Source: Pycnococcus provasolii
Taxonomy: Eukaryota > Chlorophyta > Pseudoscourfieldiophyceae > Pseudoscourfieldiales > Pycnococcaceae
Length of the DNA: 64,000 nucleotides
Assembly (NCBI GenBank): GCA_938743325.2
Contig: OW568867.1
Coordinates: 434,001 to 498,000 of the forward strand
Reading direction: 5' to 3'
Under the pieces are notes generated by a model. That model saw only the letters and a list, made by a program, of their open reading frames with translations, did no database searches and was not told the DNA's origin. The position numbers were made by a program, and so were the translations under genes. How positions within the stretch are numbered: position 1 is the stretch's first letter; every line of letters begins with the position of its first letter. Shown here piece by piece: positions 47,152 to 56,902 of this stretch.

Positions 47152-48069
47152 GACACGTGTACCTGTACGTTGATTCGGCAAGGCATCGGAAGGCCACACG
47201 GATGGCAAGAAGGGCACGGCAAGATGCGGCGTACCGTAACCCTAACCCTAACCGGGACCGAAAACTCAAATGCGAAACCACCAAGGCTGCGAAAACCCGA
47301 AACCCGAAAGCCCTGACCCAGCGCAATTATTAGGGAAGCCTTTAGGGAAGGGGTATCCCCACGAACCTTCCCCCAGGGGGGCACGACATCACTTGAAGAC
47401 TTGAATCCTTCGTTCCCGCCCATACCCGCCAAAACACGGAGGTTCCAAGCAGGGTCCAGCAAGGGTCCAGCTTGAAAACCTAGTTCTTATGCAAAAGCCA
47501 ACAGCGAAGGCGTCCCTTCTGAAGAAGAAGTCCTTCCCCCACACTGGGTCCCAGCCCCTCTCCCCAGCCGTCCTTTCGTTTCCCAGGTGCCAGGGAAGGC
47601 TCATCACTGGGCTGGAGCACGGGTCTCATAGAGGACGCGCAGGCAGCAAATTGGACTGTGTCCGTGGAGCCCCTTCCCTTCCCTCCCGCCCTAGGTGGGA
47701 GGTTTTGGGCCCCCCCCGTTTTCAGAGGAAAGCCTGCTTTGCCTTCCCTTCCCCTTGGGCTTCCTTCGCGCGTCTTCATTCCCTCGGAGTCCGTCATCAC
47801 GACTCCTCCTCAGTCTCAGTATCACGACTCACTCAGTGCTCCCTCCCCTTTTTAGCTTGGGTGCTGGTGCGTGTGCTAATCTCGCAATAATAGTGTCGTC
47901 TTCTATCCAGCCGGTGTCTCCTTCCTCTGGAGAGCGCCGGCTCTCGTGGTTGCCGGCGCCACTCGCGTCGTGGTTCGGAGGAGGAGGAGGAGGAGGAGGT
48001 GTTGCCGGCGTCGGATCGGAACATCGACCATCGACAGTGCCGTCCTGGGCGGATACTCAGCAGGCGACT
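47152..48069. other. Divergent promoter region, about 0.9 kb, with CCCTAA motif
   Basis: Upstream of both the WD40 gene (minus) and the GNAT-bromodomain gene (plus). It holds two exact CCCTAA units at 47240-47251, several CCTTCCC-rich stretches and a GAGGAG run at about 47980. The plus frame is open from 47695 but has no ATG before 48070, so this part is treated as 5' UTR. Confidence 0.55.
47240..47251 (-). repeat. Interstitial telomere-like motif (CCCTAA)2
   Basis: Two exact CCCTAA units with partial neighbours lie about 90 bp upstream of the minus-strand WD40 gene. Confidence 0.85.
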
Positions 48070-51000
48070 ATGCCGTCGAGAGGAGCGCCGTCTGCCGCGC
48101 CGCCGCCGCCGCCGCCCATGACGACCATGACGACGACGACGACGACAGGGGGGGTGCTGCAGCCTTTCGCGGCTGGTGATCAGCAGCAGAAAAACGACAA
48201 AAAAACAAAGAAGAAGCACGCATCCGCATCAAGCAACGTTCAAAACCTCTCCGAGCTCGACCTCAAGCTGAGCGCGAAGCGACGATTCTTCGACAAACCT
48301 ATCGCAGAACCGTGCTACGAGATGTCCAGAACGCCATCCGCAAAGCCTGACCTCAAAGGATCCTTTCTCGTGAGAGTCACAGACAGAGACGTTTGGATGG
48401 CGCACCTCACGGAGATGCTGCTGCTCTGCAACGAAGCGGCGTGGCGGCGAGCAGAACGGGACAGGGACAAGCACGGTACCACGGCAGCCGCCGTCGCGGC
48501 GGAGATGATGCAGCAGCAGCAGGCGTCGTCGTCGTCCAAGAAGAAGAACGGAACCACGAAGGCGGGTGCCGCCGCTGCCGCCGCCGCTGCTGCCGCTGCC
48601 GCCGCCGAGAGCTCGCAGAAGCAGGCTCTGTCGTACCTCCCGCCGATCGTGCCTCACGAACCCAAGCCTCTCCTACTAGAGTACCTCGCCGATCGACTCG
48701 ACACGGACGATCCACTGCAAGGATACGTCGTCAGGCACAACTCCGCCGCGCCGCCTAGGCCTGGCTGCCCCGCGCCGTCGCCTCCGGCATACCCGCTGCA
48801 GGGATTCGTGCTCTTCACCAACTTCACCACGTGGGCGCCACACTTCCACTTCGTCGACGACCTTGCAAACGAGCCGCTCGCGGGTGTCACGAAGGACGAC
48901 TTCGCCTCGCACCGCGTCGACTACACGGGCGATCTCGCGCGTGCTCTCGACAGCCATCCGAAGCGCGGCGACCCGGAGGAGGAGGGCATGATCCTCAGCC
49001 GTGTGGCCGAGGTGAGCCTGCTTGGTGGGCTAGGATGCGGAGCGACGATGCTGCGCTTCGTGCTCGACGAGCTCGCGGCGTCTGGGGAGTACGATCACGT
49101 GGTGCTGCAGGCGACGGACCAGGCTGTTCCTTTCTACGAAAGCATGGGATTCGCTCGCATCGGATGCGTCGCCTGCTCCGACAACGAGATCACCGGCGTG
49201 AGCCTGGATGGATGTCCGTACAAGGTGCTCAACGAGGCGCACGCGCCGGCGCTGGCAGCCGCTGATGCCGCCCGCGCCGTCGCGGATTCGGAGGGTGGCA
49301 TCTCTGGCTCTTGCCTAGCCTCTCTGCGTTCAGCCTGTTCCGCACGGCCGCACAGCAAGGAGCCGACGTTCGCGGAGGCCACGGAACACGCAAGGAGGCT
49401 GTACTGGGTGCACAAGGTGATGCGTACGTGCCTTCGTTACCTTCGCAAGCTTCCGGGGAGCAGCCTCTTCGCGTATCCCGTGAGCGAGGACGAGGTGCCC
49501 GGATATCGCAGCGTGGTTGCCGAGCCGATGGCGTACTACGATGTGCAGCGCAGGGTGTCCCTCGGATACCACCAGGGTGGGTATCGCAGCTGGGCGCAGT
49601 TCAAGCGCGACATCATGCTCATTGCCGAGAACTGCACCTTCTTCAACCGCCTGAAGACGTCCGAGTACCACAAGCTCGGCGTGGAGCTTCGACGCCAGGC
49701 TCGCGCGCTCTTCGCGAGCTGGGAAAAGCGATGCGGCGACTGGCTGACCCACGACGACCCGCTGGCGAGGAATAACAACAACAACAACGTCATCAACGCC
49801 AGCCTGGTGAATGGAGACGTCGCCATGGCTCCCGCGGGTGCTTCCGACTCCGACGCCGCCGCCGCCCCAAATCTGAAGCGAAAGGGAGGCAAGCTTTCCG
49901 CGAAGAAGGGAAAGAAGAGGGGGCGCGTCGGCGGCAGCAAAAGTGGTGGCAGCACAGGCGACATGGCCGCCGCCGCCGCCGCCGCAGCCATGCCTCCTTC
50001 GACAGAGCCGGATCCCCACGACCCGAACCTGCTCGCGGCGTACAATGCATCCGCACGCGTGGACCCGTGCGTGCTCGGGTATGTTCACTGGACGTTCCAC
50101 GATCAGCCGGTGGAGGATCAGTACCCGAGCTACATGATGGCGCGCTCGGTGCATGGTCCGCTGGAGTACGCACCCACGTGCCCCTCGGTGCCACCACAAG
50201 CTTGTGTGACCGTGCCACGTGGGAATGGGAAGTTTGCCGCCAAGGTGGTGAGAGGCGGTGCGCACTCGTACCTGGGTATTTTCGAGAGCGAGAAGGAGGC
50301 GATGGCGCGCTACCGCGAGGCGGCAAAGGAGTACGACAAGGCTCACACAGGGCTCGCGGAGGCACCGACGGTTGGCAAGCGGCGTAGCGAGCCGCCCGCG
50401 ATGTTCGAGCAGAGGGAGAGACTACTGTCGCTGAGGCCGCCTGGTTTTGAGCTGCCTCCTCCAGAGGAGGAGGAGGAGAAGGAGGAGAAGGAGGAGAAGA
50501 AGAAGAGGAAGCACGAGATGGCTGTAGATGAGCAGAGTCACAGAGGTGTGGCGTCAGCGGATGCATCCAAGGACCCTGGAACATCAGGACCGTCTTCGCC
50601 GACACTACGCTCCGGGAGAAGCGTTCCCTTGACGGTTGCGCCAGTTGCCAGCAGCTTGGGAACAAAGGCGCGGAATCTGATCCAAACGACGCTTCCCTTC
50701 GCGCTGTTGCGTGCATCGACGCGAACGACGCGAGCCTCCGAGGGTGTCGCCGCCGCGGCGGCCGCCGCGGCGACTGCCACCACAGCGGCAGCGTCGGGAT
50801 CGGCCAAGGCTAAGGAGAAGCAGATGGAGGAACCTGCACCATTAGCTGCTCCTGCCATTGTTCCTGCCACCACCACCGCCGCTGCCGCCGTTCCACCGCC
50901 ACCACCGCCATCATCGTCAGCCGCGGAGCCTCCGCCGCTCTCTCCCATGGATGCGAATGCGCTGGCGCTCGCACGCGCATCCTGTCCTGATCCACCCGAA

Positions 51001-51429
51001 CCACCAAAGAAGGGAACTCCCAAGCTGTACAACAAAACCGTCAAGGTGAAGCATTTGGATCCGGAGACGTACCCGCACACGTACTGGTTTGTTTACCAGT
51101 ACGTACCCGACATGCGATGGGCGCACCTGTGTCCTATGGTGATCAGCGGTTACTTTGCAGGCAACTCAACATCAAAGCGCTACGGCCGTCCACGATACAA
51201 GCTTGCACCGGAGGGAACGGTTCGCGAGCTCGACGTTGCGGCGCATCGCGTACAGGTTGTGAAGAGCGAGCAGGTGGCGAAGAACACGGACGCGGACCAG
51301 GAGGTTTGGGACGTGTTTGATGATGACGAAATTCCACCACAAATGGCGCCAGGCTGGGTTCCTCCGAGTGAACCTGCAGCCACCGCCGCCGCCACAGCCA
51401 CCGCCGCCGCCGCCGCTGGCGTTGTTTGA
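48070..51429 (+). CDS. Nuclear protein with GNAT-like, bromodomain and AP2-like modules
   Basis: The protein has 1119 residues from ATG 48070. A GNAT acetyltransferase-like fold is at about residues 235-385: YPLQGFVLFTNFTTWAPHF, then LLGGLGCGATMLRFV as the acetyl-CoA loop, and VPFYESMGFARIG. A bromodomain-like region is at about 455-560 (VVAEPMAYYDVQRRV, ENCTFFNRLKTSEYHKLG). An AP2/ERF-like segment is at about 712-758 (KVVRGGAHSYLGIFESEKEA, YREAAKEYDK). A C-terminal domain at about 985-1090 (HTYWFVYQYVPDMRWAH) is unrecognised but conserved-looking. Ala, Pro and Glu runs link them. GNAT plus bromodomain recalls GCN5, but the order of motifs and the AP2-like part differ, so it is not simply GCN5. 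It probably acetylates and reads histones at target DNA. Confidence 0.78.
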   Translation: MPSRGAPSAAPPPPPPMTTMTTTTTTGGVLQPFAAGDQQQKNDKKTKKKHASASSNVQNLSELDLKLSAKRRFFDKPIAEPCYEMSRTPSAKPDLKGSFLVRVTDRDVWMAHLTEMLLLCNEAAWRRAERDRDKHGTTAAAVAAEMMQQQQASSSSKKKNGTTKAGAAAAAAAAAAAAAESSQKQALSYLPPIVPHEPKPLLLEYLADRLDTDDPLQGYVVRHNSAAPPRPGCPAPSPPAYPLQGFVLFTNFTTWAPHFHFVDDLANEPLAGVTKDDFASHRVDYTGDLARALDSHPKRGDPEEEGMILSRVAEVSLLGGLGCGATMLRFVLDELAASGEYDHVVLQATDQAVPFYESMGFARIGCVACSDNEITGVSLDGCPYKVLNEAHAPALAAADAARAVADSEGGISGSCLASLRSACSARPHSKEPTFAEATEHARRLYWVHKVMRTCLRYLRKLPGSSLFAYPVSEDEVPGYRSVVAEPMAYYDVQRRVSLGYHQGGYRSWAQFKRDIMLIAENCTFFNRLKTSEYHKLGVELRRQARALFASWEKRCGDWLTHDDPLARNNNNNNVINASLVNGDVAMAPAGASDSDAAAAPNLKRKGGKLSAKKGKKRGRVGGSKSGGSTGDMAAAAAAAAMPPSTEPDPHDPNLLAAYNASARVDPCVLGYVHWTFHDQPVEDQYPSYMMARSVHGPLEYAPTCPSVPPQACVTVPRGNGKFAAKVVRGGAHSYLGIFESEKEAMARYREAAKEYDKAHTGLAEAPTVGKRRSEPPAMFEQRERLLSLRPPGFELPPPEEEEEKEEKEEKKKRKHEMAVDEQSHRGVASADASKDPGTSGPSSPTLRSGRSVPLTVAPVASSLGTKARNLIQTTLPFALLRASTRTTRASEGVAAAAAAAATATTAAASGSAKAKEKQMEEPAPLAAPAIVPATTTAAAAVPPPPPPSSSAAEPPPLSPMDANALALARASCPDPPEPPKKGTPKLYNKTVKVKHLDPETYPHTYWFVYQYVPDMRWAHLCPMVISGYFAGNSTSKRYGRPRYKLAPEGTVRELDVAAHRVQVVKSEQVAKNTDADQEVWDVFDDDEIPPQMAPGWVPPSEPAATAAATATAAAAAGVV

Positions 51430-51833
51430 CACACCAGCCAAATGAAAAGATAAATTTTTTTTCCCCCTTCAAGAATACGTTCCCCTTCATAGAGTCAGTC
51501 AGTCCCCCCAATTTCCGGTTTTGTTTTGTGAAAAGGAAAGTCAAGTTTGCGGGTGTGGTTACAAACATTTCTTGATGTGTGTGTGTGTGTGTGTGCATAT
51601 ATATATATACATATATTTGGGTTGGTTGGTAGGTAGGGTGGAGTGGGTGGGTAGTACAGAGTACAGATGATGGATATGGAGAGAGAGAGACAGACAGAGA
51701 AAATGAAAAAAGAGAAATGAGGGAAGACGAATCATGCATACAAGGAAACACAAAAAAGAAAACAGGCATGAGAAATAAAATGCATGCAAAAAAAAACAAT
51801 ACACACCACTCTACCAGTAAAACAAAAGGAAAG
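51430..51833. other. Convergent 3' region with TG/TA microsatellite
   Basis: Between two convergent genes. A (TG)n tract passes into CATATATATATA at about 51576-51617, followed by GA-rich sequence at about 51675-51720 and an A8 run near 51787. No gene is visible. Confidence 0.6.
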
Positions 51834-53190
51834 TTAGGAAGTTGGAAATGTCCAAACAGTCTCGTTCGTTCGTGCGTTGTGGTAGTACGTGCGATTGTGC
51901 TTCTCGTCCGTGTAGGCGGTCCACCCGTCTGGCAGAGGTGGCGTTCGCGATGGTGGTGCCATGGAAGGTGGCATCGGCGGAACCTGCATGAAGGGGTTAG
52001 GCTGAGGCATGCCCCCCTGGAACGGCGGCGCCATCTGCGGCGGGGCATTAAATCCATGCCCTCCCGGGAAGTTTGGTGGCGGCAACATTGCTGGCATCAT
52101 TCCCGGCGGCGGTCCGTGCATCATGCCACCGCCATGTGGTGGCATCATGTGAGGCATGGGACCGCCCATTCCTCCCATCGCGAGCTGGCGGTTGAGCTCC
52201 TCGATCGCGGCGTTGGACCCCGCGGCGATGTCCTCGACCATAGACGCGCACGACGCCACGGCTTGTGGGTGCCCGCTGATGGAGACTTTCGCGGGATCCG
52301 TGCTCTGGTCAATTTGAATGCGTGCACCGGTTGAATTCTGAAGCTTTTTGATGACGTCACCGCCACGACCGATGACACGACCAACCATCGACTTGGGGCA
52401 GAAGATGACGGAGCTGATGCCCGCACCCTGCATGCCTCCTGCACCTCCGTGGCCGCCACCTCCGATCTGGCCGGCGTTGACGAGGTCCATCACCATGCGC
52501 ACGCCAACCGCCACGCACTGCGGAAGTCCGGCGATGTGAACGATGCGATTCTCGCCGTCGGGGTGGTTCTGGTCCACCTCGATGCGTGCGCCGGAGTTGC
52601 TTTGGAGGGACTTGATCGTCTCGCCACCCTTCCCAATGACGCGTCCTACGGCGTGAGGTGGGCACGGCACGCGCTCCACCACCTCTCCAGGTGCCATCAG
52701 CCGACCGTATATTTTCTGCGGTGGCTGCATTTGCTGCTGCTGCTGCTGCTGCTGCATTTGATTCATGTGCTGTTGCGGAGGTATGATGACTGGCGGCGCG
52801 GCGATGGACACCTGCTGCTGCTGCTGCTGCTGCTGCTGGTGGTGGTGGTGGGGAGGTTGCTGCCTTGGTTTTGCTGCTGGTGGTGCTTCCATCGCGTCAT
52901 CCGCCTTTCTCTTTTTCGTGATTGTGGTCGTCGTCTGCTGCTGTGGTGGCTGTTCTTTTTCCTTGGAGGGTTTGTTGTCTGTGGCCCCCACCTTGGGTAT
53001 CACCGTGGCTGTCTGTGGCTGTGCAGCAGCAGCACCGTTGCTGTCCTTGTGCTTGTTGTTGTTGTTGTTGTTGTTGTTGTTATTCTTCTTCTTTTCCTCA
53101 GGCTCCCCCTTCTCAGAAATCAAAGCAGAAGGCTGAGAGGGAGGCTGAGACGCTTCCTTGAGAGCAGCTTCTTCTTCTTCTTCTCCTTCT

Positions 53191-53222
<32 letters not shown>

Positions 53223-53585
53223 ATTCGGAGGAGGCGCGTCACCGCCATGATCTTCTTCCCCATCCTCCTCCTGAACAACGCCTTTCTTAGAATCTGGTTT
53301 GAAATCAGAATCAGGCACAGGCAAGGATGAGTCTTTATCAGCCGCAGCCGCCTCTATACCAGGAGCGTCCTCAGGATCTTTCTCAGCTTCATCGGAGCCA
53401 GCAGCAGGAGCAGCAGCAGCATTCTCCTCCCCACCAACCTCCGGAGCCCCAGAACCACCAGATTTACTAGTTTCCCTAAGAGCGAGAACACGGGAAACAA
53501 GTTCCGCCTTGTTTCCCGTTGAGCATAGGGAAGCGTTCTTCAGCTCCAGGCGCAGGTCAGCGACACGCAGTTGGGACGGATGCAT
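51834..53585 (-). CDS. SAP - KH - KH - WW RNA-binding protein (FUBP/KHSRP-like)
   Basis: The protein has 583 residues from ATG 53585 (an in-frame GTG upstream is not needed). Residues 1-36 form a SAP motif (LRVADLRLELKNASLCSTGN). A long disordered part with Asn, Gln and Lys runs follows, encoded by AAC/CAG repeats. KH1 (about 307-370) has AVGRVIGKGGETIKSLQ and KH2 (about 393-457) has MVGRVIGRGGDVIKKLQ. Both have the GxxG loop (GKGG, GRGG) required for nucleic-acid binding. After a Pro/Gly/Met-rich stretch the last 35 residues are a WW domain (PDGWTAYTDEKHNRTYYHN, with the second Trp in ETVWTF). SAP binds DNA scaffolds, KH binds single-stranded RNA/DNA and WW binds Pro-rich partners. A splicing or transcription co-factor role is likely by family analogy. 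Confidence 0.9.
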
Positions 53586-54164
53586 AGTTCGGAGTATTCT
53601 ATGGCGGTGCGGTGGTGGTGGCACAGAATGAAAATGAGAATGAAATTGAAAATCAGAGAAGAGGCGGCGGCGGTTTGGTTCGGGGGGAGCCTCTCCTGGG
53701 AGGAAAAGGCAAAGAAATCAATGCAAGGACGGGTCCCCAATGAGAATTTCCTGGGGCTACCATTGTTCCCTTAGGGTTCGGGCTCTATCCTACCTACTAG
53801 CTAAACTTAAAACCCCCTGGGCCCCGCGCTCAACTCGTTTTCACTTTGAACCTCGGTTGAACTTCGCCGCACGATCTTTTGCGTCTGGGTGGAAACTCCG
53901 CTCGTGTTCGCGCGCTTTTGAACTCTGCCATGACCCACTTGCCTTAGTGAGCTTGATGGTTTTCTAGTAGCCATCACGCGTGCACACCGACGTGGCGGCT
54001 ATCGAACAAACCGAACTTCTTTTCGTCGGAAAACAACACTTGCCGAGTTGCCGGAGCGCTGGTGGGCTGGTGGCGTCGCCAAGTACTTCATGGCGAATTG
54101 GAGACGCCAACTAGCATGCCAAGATTTTTGAACCATAAACGTCGTACGTCCAATTACATATTGA

Positions 54165-54353
54165 GTTATTGACTTGAAGCATGTGCCTTGTTCGGTGACC
54201 GAGTGCACAAAACGTGCTCGACTTGGCGGAAAGTGTGTTGCGCATGGGGGAACACGACCACCCAAAAAAAAATGTTCTGTTGCCGATTGCACAAAACTTG
54301 CAAACCTTGGCGGTAAGTGCTGGGATCATCCACAGCAAGAAGAAGAGACGTAA
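54165..54353 (+). pseudogene. Remnant of a Cys/His repeat zinc protein (WRKY19-like repeat family)
   Basis: Two consecutive units, CSVTECTKRARLGGKCVAHG and CSVADCTKLANLGGKCWDH, separated by a Lys run, follow C-X4-C-X8-C-X3-H. This is the repeat of algal and oomycete proteins commonly annotated as probable WRKY transcription factor 19. The frame opens right after a TGA, has no ATG and ends at TAA 54353. Full-length members carry many repeats, so this is a 5'-truncated remnant or a terminal exon. The host gene family is known; function is not. Confidence 0.55.
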
Positions 54354-54430
54354 ACGAACGGACCGGGCCTACTCACCTTGTTTGCCATGATGCCAGGCAT
54401 CCCGATCAGCATGCTCAACGTACCGCCATT

Positions 54431-54478
54431 CGCAGGTATGTTCTGTGGTACCTTCGCAGGTATGTTCTGTGGTACCTT
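54431..54478 (+). repeat. 24-bp tandem duplication
   Basis: The unit CGCAGGTATGTTCTGTGGTA plus CCTT is present twice without change. It lies between the zinc-repeat remnant and the beta-lactamase-like gene. Confidence 0.9.
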
Positions 54479-54896
54479 CGAATGCAGGTACCAGAGGACA
54501 TGCCTCGCCGAGCAGCTGATTCGTGGGTGGTGGTGGTGGAGGAGGAGGAGGAGGAGGAGGAGGTCGTATCGAAACAAAACGATCGCGAGCGCGACCGGGA
54601 TCCCCAAGCGACCCCCACCACTGGTCACCTGGTTCGGGTTTCGGGTTAGGGCTAATCTCCGCCACGAACTGATGAGCGCTTTTGATCTCCGGAGGGCCTC
54701 CCCCATTCGCCGCGCCATTCATTCCCAAACGTTACGGTACCGGGCAGCCGGGTATTCCGATTTCGTGCTGTCCTACATACCATAATCTACACAGTACTGT
54801 AGTATCTGCACGCCTCCATAGATAGTCTACTGCACAGTCCCAGTTTGTCGATTTGTCAGTCAAAACGTCGCACTTACTGTACCAATAATAAGCGTC

Positions 54897-56669
54897 ATGC
54901 TCGTCCTGTTGGGTCGTGGTCATGTCCGTCGTCTTTTCTGTGCTTGCTTTGGTTTGGGTTTGGTTCTATTCGTAGTCTTCTTCTCTGGGGTGACGTCTGG
55001 GGTGACGGTTGTAAGCGCCTCCTCTGACACTGACACTGATGATGTGTGTCGACACATGTCACCTGATGAACCTGGCAACTCCATGGATTCAACAGCATCA
55101 TCTTTTGGATTTCAGAAGGGGGGAATTGCCTTGCACCGCCGACGCGCCGTCGACGCATGGCTTCGCCACATCACGCAAAATGAAAAACTCTCACCCGGCG
55201 CCGTCGTCATGGCGGAAAAACATGGCGACGTTTACGTCGGACAGGCGGGCGACGCGCGAATACGACCTGACGCGCTCTTCCGCATATGCAGCCTCACCAA
55301 GGCGATCGTTTCCGTCGCGGCACTCTCGTACGTGCAAGACGGTCTGCTGGCGCTCGACGACGACGTCGTCAAGTACATCCCAGAGCTAAACGACATTCCA
55401 GGCGTGGTGGTGACACAGCCTAACCCTGGACACCCGTGGGGACGCCTGCGTAACATGGACAACCAGGGAGTCCACTTTCCTCGCACTTTTACAGCCTCAG
55501 ACTTTGTGAAACAGTGCAAGCCTGGTGAACCTACATCACTAGATAATTTTAACTGCACCGACACGTACACCGTCGAGCCGCTGAAGCGAAGCATCACAGT
55601 CAGGCACCTGCTTACGCACACGGCTGGGTTCACCTACGAGTTCTTTGGCAAAAAACCAGACGGACTCGACAACAGCTACCACGACCTGCGCACTCACATC
55701 GTATCGGCGGGATTCTACCCAGCCCACAAAGTGCTGAACGGATGCCAGTGTACGGAGAACGAGAGAGACGTCTCCGCGGAGGAGAATGTCGTGAAGCGTC
55801 TCGCCAAATCGCCTCTCGTCAGCCAGCCAGGCGAACGCATGTCCTACGGCTTGTCCACGGACGTGCTCGGCGTGCTCCTGCAGCGCGTCGAGCGAAGCGT
55901 GAGGCAGCGTGGGAACGACGATGGTGATGATGATGATGCACTGCCGAGCCTCGAGGATGTGCTCAAGCAGCGCGTTTTTGAACCGCTCGGAATGAACGAG
56001 ACGTTCTTCCATCGTGACGAGCGACGAGCGCAGACGAACGAGCTCGCACCTCTCTTCCACCTGCCGTCGCCAGGTGCGCATCCTGTGGAATGCCACGATG
56101 GCGCGACGAAGTCGACGCCTTTGTACTGCCGCCTTCACGCGCGCGCGGTGGATGTGCGTGCTGGCGACAATCCACCGAGCATGCAGAGCGGCGGATGTGG
56201 GCTGCTCAGCACGCCGCGCGACTACCTGAAGTTTGTGCGGTTCCTGGCTGACGCCACGGCGCCGGAAGTGAGGAGGAGGGGCAGCACCGGCACTGGGCAG
56301 CTGCCAGTTTCGCTGACGGCGATGCGACGCGCTCTGCTGGTGGATCGTCTCGACGACGACGGCGACTGGGCATTTAAGAATGTGGGCGCTGGCAATCGTG
56401 CGTTCGGTTGGAATTTTATCGGGCACGTCACACGTGACCATCGGTGGCACTCGACAGCCGAGAAGGAGTTTCTGGATCTCTACGACGACCTTCTCGTCGC
56501 GCCTCTCAGCCAGACTGGGAAGGGTCTGCACGGTTTGCTTTACTACGTGGACGCTGGCACTGGCGTCGCATCTTTGTTTTTCCACCAGTGCCATGGATTT
56601 GACAGCGCGTGCTTTGCTGCTAACAACCGCATTGGCGCGGTGTTTGGTAACCTCATGGCGAGCTTGTGA
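54897..56669 (+). CDS. Secreted or membrane serine beta-lactamase-family hydrolase
   Basis: The protein has 590 residues from ATG 54897. The N-terminus has a basic start and a long hydrophobic stretch (CACFGLGLVLFVVFFSG) acting as signal peptide or anchor. The body is a class C beta-lactamase/esterase/LACTB-like fold. ICSLTKAI holds the S-x-x-K nucleophile (about residue 131), and MSYGLST (about 316) gives the Tyr of the Y-x-[NS] motif. RHLLTHTAGFTYEF and RVFEPLGMNETFF are typical flanking phrases, and SGGCGLLSTPRDYLKF is near the end. The third active-site motif (HxG/KTG) is not clear; NRAFGWNF is in its neighbourhood. Family members are esterases, D-aminopeptidases or filament-forming LACTB; the substrate is unknown. 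Two paired-Cys segments suggest an extracytosolic location. Confidence 0.85.
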   Translation: MLVLLGRGHVRRLFCACFGLGLVLFVVFFSGVTSGVTVVSASSDTDTDDVCRHMSPDEPGNSMDSTASSFGFQKGGIALHRRRAVDAWLRHITQNEKLSPGAVVMAEKHGDVYVGQAGDARIRPDALFRICSLTKAIVSVAALSYVQDGLLALDDDVVKYIPELNDIPGVVVTQPNPGHPWGRLRNMDNQGVHFPRTFTASDFVKQCKPGEPTSLDNFNCTDTYTVEPLKRSITVRHLLTHTAGFTYEFFGKKPDGLDNSYHDLRTHIVSAGFYPAHKVLNGCQCTENERDVSAEENVVKRLAKSPLVSQPGERMSYGLSTDVLGVLLQRVERSVRQRGNDDGDDDDALPSLEDVLKQRVFEPLGMNETFFHRDERRAQTNELAPLFHLPSPGAHPVECHDGATKSTPLYCRLHARAVDVRAGDNPPSMQSGGCGLLSTPRDYLKFVRFLADATAPEVRRRGSTGTGQLPVSLTAMRRALLVDRLDDDGDWAFKNVGAGNRAFGWNFIGHVTRDHRWHSTAEKEFLDLYDDLLVAPLSQTGKGLHGLLYYVDAGTGVASLFFHQCHGFDSACFAANNRIGAVFGNLMASL

Positions 56670-56902
56670 GAAACGTTAAGAAACAGAAAGAAAAAGAAAG
56701 AAATAATGCCTTGTAAATCAATATCAACATCCTCTCAATGTCCCCTATGTGACAAAATCCTACATAGGGGATATCTGGGGGTGCAAACTAAATCTCTCTC
56801 GCTTCCAAAAATCAATCTTTTGTTGATCTTTTTTTCAACCCCCTCTCCCAGCTGTCCCTTCCGTGCTGTGGTTGCGTTGGCGAAGGCGTGAACCAAACAA
56901 AC

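Larger units (their letters stand above)
53586..54896. other. Intergenic region, about 1.3 kb
   Basis: Upstream of the KH gene (minus) and of the beta-lactamase-like gene (plus). It includes single TTAGGG motifs near 53773 and 54648, the Cys/His repeat remnant at 54165-54353, a 24-bp tandem duplication at 54431-54478 and a GAGGAG run at about 54538-54562. Nothing else is recognised. Confidence 0.5.

Noticed and set aside
52735-53220. Plus-strand Cys-rich frames opposite the KH protein
   Set aside because: They are translations of the CAG/AAC repeats of the minus-strand gene in other frames.
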